A DNA stretch of 64,000 nucleotides from NCBI RefSeq assembly GCF_910592395.1, contig NC_088308.1, positions 17,561,501 to 17,625,500 of the forward strand, written 5' to 3'. The notes beneath the pieces were generated by a model, which had not been told where the DNA came from, did no database searches, and saw only the letters and a program-made list of their open reading frames with translations. Positions 56,847 through 64,000 of this stretch are shown in pieces; position 1 is the stretch's first letter, and each line of letters opens with the position of its first letter. This stretch comes from Lineus longissimus (Eukaryota; Nemertea; Pilidiophora; Heteronemertea; Lineidae). The position numbers and the translations under genes are program-made.

Positions 56847-59800
56847 TGCTTTGGCAGTCTTAGGTGGTGATTTGATCATCTGGCAAGTTGGACATGCTCG
56901 TATGAATTCAACCACCAATCGCTTCAAACCTGGTCTCCAGAACCTACTCCTTACTTTAGCATGGGTTTTCAATACCCCAAGATGTGCCCCGGCGTACCCT
57001 TCATGAAGGTTACTTATTGCTTGGTCAGCCAAAGATTTTGGAAGGACCCAGCGAGGGTTATCCCGGTACTTTTTCTCTGGCGACCTCAGAATAAGGCAGT
57101 CATCCTTAACATCTAGTAACTGAAACTGGGCCATGATAGCTCGTGCAGTGGTGCCGAGGGATCTTAAGACTGCTTCAGATGGCTTCTTGTGCTTTTCTAT
57201 GTGCTCAATCACGGGGCCTATGTCCGGATCTACCCGTTGAGCCTTTGCCAAGTCTGTTGAAGTCCATGAAAGGATGCTTTGCGATTTGCCTTCTGTTCTT
57301 ACCACCAAGGTTGGTCCTTTCACTTTTCCCTCTTCAAGGTGTTTTACGCAAGTGCTGTCACCCCTGCAATCCTCGTTATTTGGTTTATCCGTTGGCCCAC
57401 ATGACGGGCAGTCTCCATGTTGGCGGATACGCTTTGGCCGACGAGAGAGTACATCTGCATTCCCATGGAGCTTCCCAGGGCGATGTTCGATCTCATAGTC
57501 AAATTCAGCCAATCGCTCCAACCAACGAGCTACTTGTCCAGATGGATTCTTGAAATTTAGCAACCACCGCAGGGCCATGTTGTCCACTCTGACACGGAAC
57601 TTCTTACCTAGCAAGTAATAACGAAAGTGCTCACAAAAGGTGACTAATGCTAGCATCTCCCGCCGTGTTGTGCAATAGTTACGCTCGTCGCTGTTAAGAG
57701 TTTTGCTGCCGTAAGCCACCACTCTTTCAGTGTCACCAGGTTGAACTTGTGACAGGACAACCCCTATCGCAAAATCACTCGCATCGGTATCTAGAATGAA
57801 AATTCCAGCATCTTTGGTGCAATCAGGATAAGCAAGGATCGGAGGAGATGTCAACAGTGCTTTTAGCGTAGTGAAAGCTTCTTGGCATTGCAGAGACCAG
57901 ACATACTCTACTCCTTTCTTTGTAAGATTGTGCAAGGGGGTTGTTATTTTAGAGAACTCTGGGACAAATCGTTGGTAATAGGTTACAAGACCGAGGAAAG
58001 AACGTAACTCAGCCAGGTTTATTGGCACTGGCCAGCTAGCAATCTTCTTGGTCTTTTCATGATCAGTGGCGATACCATCTTTGGAAACAACATGACCTAG
58101 GAAGGAGACAGACTTCCGAAAAAAGTTTGCACTTAGTCGGTTTAAGCTTCAGCCCGGATGTTCGGATCTTTTTGAAGACCTCCTCCAATCGTGTGAGGTG
58201 ATCATCAAATGACACAGTGTGGACAATGATGTCATCGAGATAAGCCAAACAATGGGTTAGTCCTCCCAACACCAAGAACATCAGACGGGTAAAGGATGCA
58301 GGCGCTCCGGTTAACCCGAAGGGCATGACATTCCATTCAAACTGTTTATTTCCAAGAACAAAGCTAGTCTTAGATCGATCTTCGGGTGCAACCTCCATTT
58401 GCCAATATCCGGACGCACAATCTAGGGAGCTAAACCAACATGAACCGTTCAAAGCATTTAGCGTGTCATCCACCCGAGGGAGAGGTTGTGCAGACTTAAC
58501 CGTACAGCTGTTAACCCGGCGATAGTCAATACAAAGACGTAGGGACCCATCTTTCTTCTTGGCTAAGACGATCGGGGAACTCCATGGACCTTGGGCGCAT
58601 ACTTGATAAGGTTCTTTTCCAGTAGGCCTTGAGCAATCTCCTCTACTGCTTCCAACCTGTGAGGTGGAAGTTGTCGGGGAGCCTGCTTGATTGGCGGTGA
58701 GTTCCTAGTGTCAATGTGATGTTGAATTAACTCACTACGGCCAATGTCAAAATCGCCACTCGAAAAGATGTCCTCATAGTCTGTAACCAGTTGTTTTGCC
58801 TTTCTTAACTGCTCTGGGGCAAGATCAGTCTGCTCTAGTTGCATCTGAGCAAAGAGGGTCTCCATTTCTTGCTCATCCCTGGGCTTTCTTGCTGCTGACG
58901 GCTGGTCTCTTGACGTGTCTGCATCGGCTGGCCTACCACAGTTTTCAGTCTTTCTGGTTGGGTCTATAGCACCAATCAGATGACGCTCCTGTGTGTTCTT
59001 TTTTCTGGGCAGTCGACGTAGATTCCTTGTTGTTCATCTCATCTGGGGAGAAAGGAATAGCCTTGGCATCCGATGCACAACTTGGGTGGAACCATCCAAG
59101 GGTATGGTGTGACTTGATGTGCACCTCAGAGTCGGAGAGATTTGCCACACGTACTGGAACCTTTCCCTTCTGTGGGACCATTAAAGTCCGGCCGGTAAAG
59201 AAGGACTGGTTTCCCTTCCTCCTCTCAATGATGCCAGGAGTGCCTTCATTAAGATGCACCGACGACCTGAGATGTCCTGTCAAAATCATCTCTGAATTGG
59301 GTGGTATCGTTACAGATCGGTTAAGGGTCACTCGACTTATCCGTGGGTTTTCTCTGTCCTGATGGAGAGGAAGTTCCTGTCCGGCTATGGCGAGGGTCTT
59401 GGTACCATAGTCAATTGTGCAGTCATGTTTTGCAAAGAAATCACTACCAAGGAGACAGGGATAGTCAAGATTATCAATCACATCAACCTTATGAAGAATC
59501 TCTAAATCACCAAACTGGAATAAGACCGTGGTGCACCCAAGAACATGCAACTCATCACCTGATGCTGACGTGAGAGAACCATCTGCTGGCCCAAGCTCTT
59601 CCCCAGAATAGGAAAATTGCTTCCATACCGCTGCGCTTACTGCAGTAGAAGTCGCTCCGGTGTCAAGCAAAATTGGCATAGACTCCCCATTGACCTGAAC
59701 AGTGACAAACAAGCTGCTGTCTACCCAGTTAATGCTACCTTTCTTGGGTTGCGCTGAAGTAGGTTCAAATCTCGTTGCCGTTGGGTTCAATTTGGACGTC

Positions 59801-60051
59801 TGCAATATGTTCTCTGGGCTTGGTCGTTTTTCTTTGCTGATAGGTGGTGCTGTTGGACCTAAAACTGCACGGTCTTCTGAAATTATATGGTAAGCTGGAC
59901 ATTCATTAGATAAGTTTGTACCAATACTAGTTGATGGTTCTATAATGGTATTACCATTCGCAACTAAATCAACCGCAGGAGGCGTTCCCAGAGCAACGTG
60001 TAAATCAGTCACCTTGGGTACACCATCAGGCACCTTATTTAATGGGGGCAA
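56801..60051 (-). pseudogene. pol: Gypsy Pol, interrupted, unit 2
   Basis: Protease (ILLDTGATSTAV) lies in the frame 60051-58945. A further frame follows at 58865-58563, reverse transcriptase with YLDD is at 58473-58063, and RNase H plus integrase zinc region at 58028-56796. The protease-to-RT part is split once more than in unit 1, by the single-base insertion near 59000. The integrase core is missing beyond the scar. Confidence 0.85.
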
Positions 60052-60297
60052 ACCATACCTCTCAGGCAGATGAGAATTAACTGCCGTATTCTCTGGTCTC
60101 AGGGGCAGCTATAGGACATGAAACTTCTCTCCACGATGTACCTGTACTAGTGTTAGGCCCTACATGACTAATCAGTGATGGGTATAGATCACCACCAACT
60201 GATTTCTGCTGGAGGACATCCCTAGTGATGTTTACATCAATCACAGTGGGTGTCTCTCCAACACTAATAATATTTACATGTGGTGGGGGCCGTACAT

Positions 60298-61572
60298 TTA
60301 CAATTGGTGGGAAGCATCTCGGCCCTTCGATACTCCCTGGTTGGAGTTTTCCGACACATTTGTACAATCTCTAGCAAAGTGGCCCTTACCATGACACTGG
60401 TAACACTCAGCCATAGGGCACCGGCTAGCCCTGTGTCCCTCATTATTACAAATACGACATTTATTGTCACGCCTGGCATAGGAATTTGATCTCCTTGCAT
60501 TAGCGCCTTGCTCAAGCTGGCTGAGGCGGGTTTCCATTCTACCTAAAATGTCAAGCATTTTTGCCATTTCTGACTGGTTTTCTTTGTCTACCCTATTTAC
60601 CTCACCTTGAGTTTTGGTTGAGCTCGTCGCTGCAACTTTCTTTGGTTTTTGAAGAAGCGCCTCCGATTGCCGTGACATCAACTTGGCCGCTTGGAGCTGG
60701 CGAAACTTTCTCACAGCTTCACTCAAGGTGGTAGGCGCAGCCAAAAAAAGCTGCTCTCGGGTAGTTTCGGAGGCCTCAACCCCACTCATGAAGCGATCCA
60801 ATGCCATCTCCTGTTGGATCGAAAACCCACTCCCTGGATAGGCGTTTAATGCCAATTCTTGGAGTGCATCCGCATAAGCTTCGGGGGTCTCACTGCTCTT
60901 TTGATTCCGTCCTCGAAGTTGCAATTTGAAATCTTCTTTCGTGGTGTTCATGAAGCGGTTGAGGAGGGCCTCCTTATACTCCTCGTACTCCATCCCCGAT
61001 GGCAAATGGAGATTTGCAATTGCCACATAGGCCTGGTGGTCCAGCCTTGACTGCAGTTGCTCCCGCCTTTGACTCTGGGGTATCTTGCAAAGGTCGGCAT
61101 AGGTGTCGAAACGTTCTAGCCAAATTCAAAAGTTTTGACCGACCACAAAGTTTTTAGGTGCCTGTACTTTGTGGGCAAGGGGAACTGCTGAAACGGTGGG
61201 TGCGGGCAGGTCAGGGTTTAGACCCGGGGCTGGGTGACCACTGTTACCCACATGACCACTACTTGCAGCCAATTGACTGAGCAATGCCACCACCAAAGCA
61301 TTCATATCTAGGCCAGAAGGGGCCTGAGAAGCACCTTGTGATGGCAAAGAAGCGAGGTTTGGTGACCCACTGGCCACATCTGCAGTGGGGCTTAGTGGTA
61401 GCTTTGGCCTATCGCCAGTAGAACTAACCTTAGGTCTACTACCTGATGTAGACATCGTGACCTCTGCCCCTGACCTCGCGATAAACATGTCACTTGGCTG
61501 ACTCATCGTCGGCCTACTTATCATTTGTGAGACGGCCCCCGTCTCTGGGTCACTGCCATCATGCGTTGCCAT
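60298..61572 (-). pseudogene. gag: Gypsy Gag, interrupted, unit 2
   Basis: The structure is as in unit 1: an N-terminal frame 61572-61126, an in-frame TGA, then the capsid-like part and two CCHC knuckles at 61026-60298 in the same phase. Protein differences from unit 1 are few. Confidence 0.8.
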
Positions 61573-61858
61573 TGTTCTAGCTGGTTTACGTTAATGTACA
61601 CGAAATGTACGCTATACTCTCAGGCAAGATCGACAAATGGACACTCAGTTCGTTACTGGAGTATTGACACAGCTAAAACTGGCGCCGGCACAGTATATTT
61701 CATGTGCAAATGTCGCGGGAAAACACCTGTAGGTTCGCATACAATGTACACAATTTTACACTATGCAATGGCGGAGCTAAAATGCGTCGGCCGGGCTCGA
61801 TTAATTCTTGTAAATTATCAATGATAATGGGCTTTTATCCCATTCCGCTGCTCACCAG

Positions 61859-62068
61859 TGTAATATTCGAGTTTCTAGCTACTACGTAATAACTCACGTC
61901 TACGATCTATGTATGGTTATTCTTGATTTCAACGCTCTTTATTCTCTTGAAACTACAGTCAAATCGGTGTGTCTCGTCGATCCGCTCAATCACCGCGCTC
62001 TGCACTTGCGCGACCTCTCATTCGTCGCTCGCTGGTGAGGGGCCGTCTCATAAGGCCTGCTCACCACA
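61859..62068 (-). repeat. Probable 5' LTR of truncated Gypsy element, unit 2
   Basis: It is the counterpart of 45367-45576, of identical length (210 bp), with the same TG/CA ends and AATAAA. Confidence 0.5.
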
Positions 62069-62471
62069 TATAGATGAGACAGTTGTCAGTCCATTGCAAG
62101 TTGGTGCCCCAAATGCACCGCGGCCAGTGATCCAAAGGTCTGTCCTAATAGCAGTCAGGCTGGATATAAAATAACATTTTCATTAGTCTGCAAATAAAAA
62201 AAGCAACCAAATGTGAGCAGGGCCTGGTTGCTCAAAAAAACATTTTGTCACAGGCACTGGCGTCAACTTAACTTGGTATTTATCGTCTTAAATCAAGTTA
62301 AGTTAACGGCAGCATCATTGACACTGACACAACTTGCTGAGCTCTGGCTAAATGAGACGCATGACACGTGTAGGGAAAGGGGAAAAGGGGAAAAGGAAAA
62401 AAGAAGGTAGTCGTTTTAAAAATTCATTTTCCAATTAGTTAAAAAAAAGCCATAATTACATATTGAGTTGG

Positions 62472-64000
62472 TGCAAATGTATTGTTGTGAGTAAAACAAC
62501 AACAAAGTTGCTGTTTCTTGATCTTTTCCACACAATGACGTCTCTTCAAGTTGTTTTTTCCTATTAATCTTTTCCTAAAATCGTGAGAGATATGGGAGTG
62601 TTCTCAACTAACTCCATCTCATTTAATTTTCAAGAGATTTTCACTTTTATTGAACTTTACGGATAATCTTGTCAGACATCTACACCCATGTTACATGTAC
62701 GAGCCTTTTCCAAATCTTTGGCCTGCATATGGTCAATACTTAGCCAGAACCGATCACATGCAAATGACGGTGCCCTGGATATTGATTTATGCTCTGTTTA
62801 CCTGAAATATCCTCATTTAAAATGCAGGCAGCAGTTGGTAGACATAATTATTTAAATATTGTCATACTTTTTAATCAGATTAGAATCAAATTAGTGAAAA
62901 AACGGGCTGCTACACGTATGCGCAGATATCTGGAGCCAACCATAGAGCGCCAATTCTTCCTATTTTTACTGTGGTCCAGTGGCTCTACCCAGGCCATATC
63001 TTCCTCGGGTTGCATGCCAAGGTATACATTACCCGGGTCTTTTCAGGATGGGTGACATCTGAAAATCGCCCCCTAGCGGCCGCCATCTTGAATTTCAAAA
63101 TGGCCGACACAGCAGGACCACTAGACAGTTTTTCATGAAAACTTTTGTTCTAAATTAGCTACAGAGATAGATGAACGGCTAACCGCATGTTCTTGGGTAT
63201 GGCCAATCGAATGGCAGCGTCAAAATTGAGTCCAGATGCCCGCCGTCTGGGATTTTAAGATGGCGAATGGTAAATGGCACGCATAGTTTTCACACCAACC
63301 TAAAGATTGTAGGCTGTCAAACCATTTAAAGATTGGTAACAGTGAAAAGGCGGCTCCTGTTTTGACCGCCATCTTGAATTTCAATATGGTCGCCTCGTCG
63401 AAGTCGATCTAAAACAGTTTTTTGGCTATAACTTGAGTTTTAATACGGCTCCAAACAAAACTCAAAGCTAGGTCATCAAGTCTAACCCAACCAATCGAAT
63501 GGTGCCATTGACGATGACGTCACATGCCGCCATATTGGATTCCAAGATGGCCACCACTAAAATTATGCATCTCATTTGCCAAGCCTGATTATTTGCACAG
63601 ACATGTATTAAGAGCTTATTACAGCAAAACGTTTTTTGCTCAAATGTACTTAATGACCATTTGCTATATTTTAGGTATCAGTGACATGATAGTAGTACCT
63701 GCTGCGACCGCCATTTTCAATTTCAAAATGGCTGCCACAGCAGAACTTCTGGACATTTTTTCGATGATATGTTCCCCAGTTCCCCAGTTCCCCGGAATTT
63801 ATATCCCCCTTTATTTTCAAAGAGGATGAAAAATGACACTTCAGAAATGATGTTGGACGGACTGGAGCCAAGACCTATTACCTGACACCCATTTGTTAAA
63901 ACAATAATTATGGTTTCAGACAGGGGGTCTACGTTTAGTTTCAATTACATGTAAGGCAGAATCCTTCAATAATAGATGAATGTCACACCACGTAATGCTA
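62472..64000 (+). repeat. Start of tandem unit 3
   Basis: It matches 45978-47287 and 28147-29610. It has the 100-base segment of unit 2 and the fifth dyad box of unit 1, so it is not a simple copy of either. It continues past the window. No gene lies in this part. Confidence 0.85.

Larger units (their letters stand above)
56801..62068 (-). mobile_element. 3'-truncated Gypsy-type element, unit 2
   Basis: This is the same element and same breakpoints as in unit 1. It differs by small indels: one extra T near 59000 that breaks pol, loss of about 20 bases near 60100, and no G-run expansion near 60045. The probable 5' LTR is 61859-62068. Confidence 0.88.
45978..62471 (+). repeat. Tandem segmental duplication, unit 2 (~16.5 kb)
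   Basis: This is a head-to-tail copy of unit 1. It lacks about 230 bases of the dyad-box array near 47151, about 780 bases after Ly6 exon 3, and the triplication of the signal-peptide exon. It carries the expanded peptide precursor and an extra 100 bases near 46316 that unit 3 shares. Confidence 0.9.

Noticed and set aside
1-64000. CRISPR arrays, operons or bacterial ribosome-binding sites
   Set aside because: The repeats are dispersed or long tandem duplications without spacer structure, and genes have spliceosomal introns; the sequence is animal nuclear DNA.

Overview
The window is animal genomic DNA: multi-exon genes with GT-AG introns, SINEs, LTR retrotransposons, foldback and MITE-like repeats, and no bacterial operon structure. 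Microsomal glutathione S-transferase, a C-type lectin with four domains, GPI-type Ly6 proteins and frequent TACATGTA and TAGGCCTAC words suggest a marine invertebrate. I cannot decide between a deuterostome and a lophotrochozoan.

Layout. (1) 1-10040 is a conventional gene region: an MGST1-like gene of three exons (993-2433) and a secreted lectin gene of eleven exons with four C-type lectin domains (4127-8727). (2) 10041-15556 is the diverged, truncated first unit (unit 0) of a large tandem array. It carries a foldback element. (3) 15557-28146 is a 12.6-kb Ty3/Gypsy-type LTR element inserted in unit 0 with a 5-bp target duplication. Its leader contains an intact MULE-type transposase gene. (4) 28147-45977 (unit 1), 45978-62471 (unit 2) and 62472-64000 (start of unit 3) are head-to-tail copies of a 16.5-17.8-kb segment, about 99 percent identical where I compared them by eye.

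Each complete unit holds, in order: an array of dyad-symmetric CAAGATGGC-type boxes; a small gene for a secreted, dibasic-processed precursor of cationic amphipathic peptides; exons 2 and 3 of a Ly6/uPAR-family GPI-anchored protein; a reverse-strand THAP-like ORF; a 100-residue secreted ORF; a signal-peptide exon whose splice phase fits Ly6 exon 2 of the next unit; and a truncated reverse-strand Gypsy element ending in a perfect 20-bp inverted-repeat scar.

The most interesting system is the peptide precursor family. The unit 2 gene (48898-49521) encodes four near-identical 27-residue peptides separated by acidic spacers and Lys-Arg sites. The unit 1 gene (31223-31489) encodes one complete peptide and is cut short by stops. 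The mature peptide differs between units almost only by amino-acid replacements, while the spacer and flanks are nearly unchanged. That pattern suggests a recently duplicated, fast-evolving host-defence (antimicrobial or cytolytic) peptide locus interleaved with a surface-protein gene. Function is inferred from sequence only.
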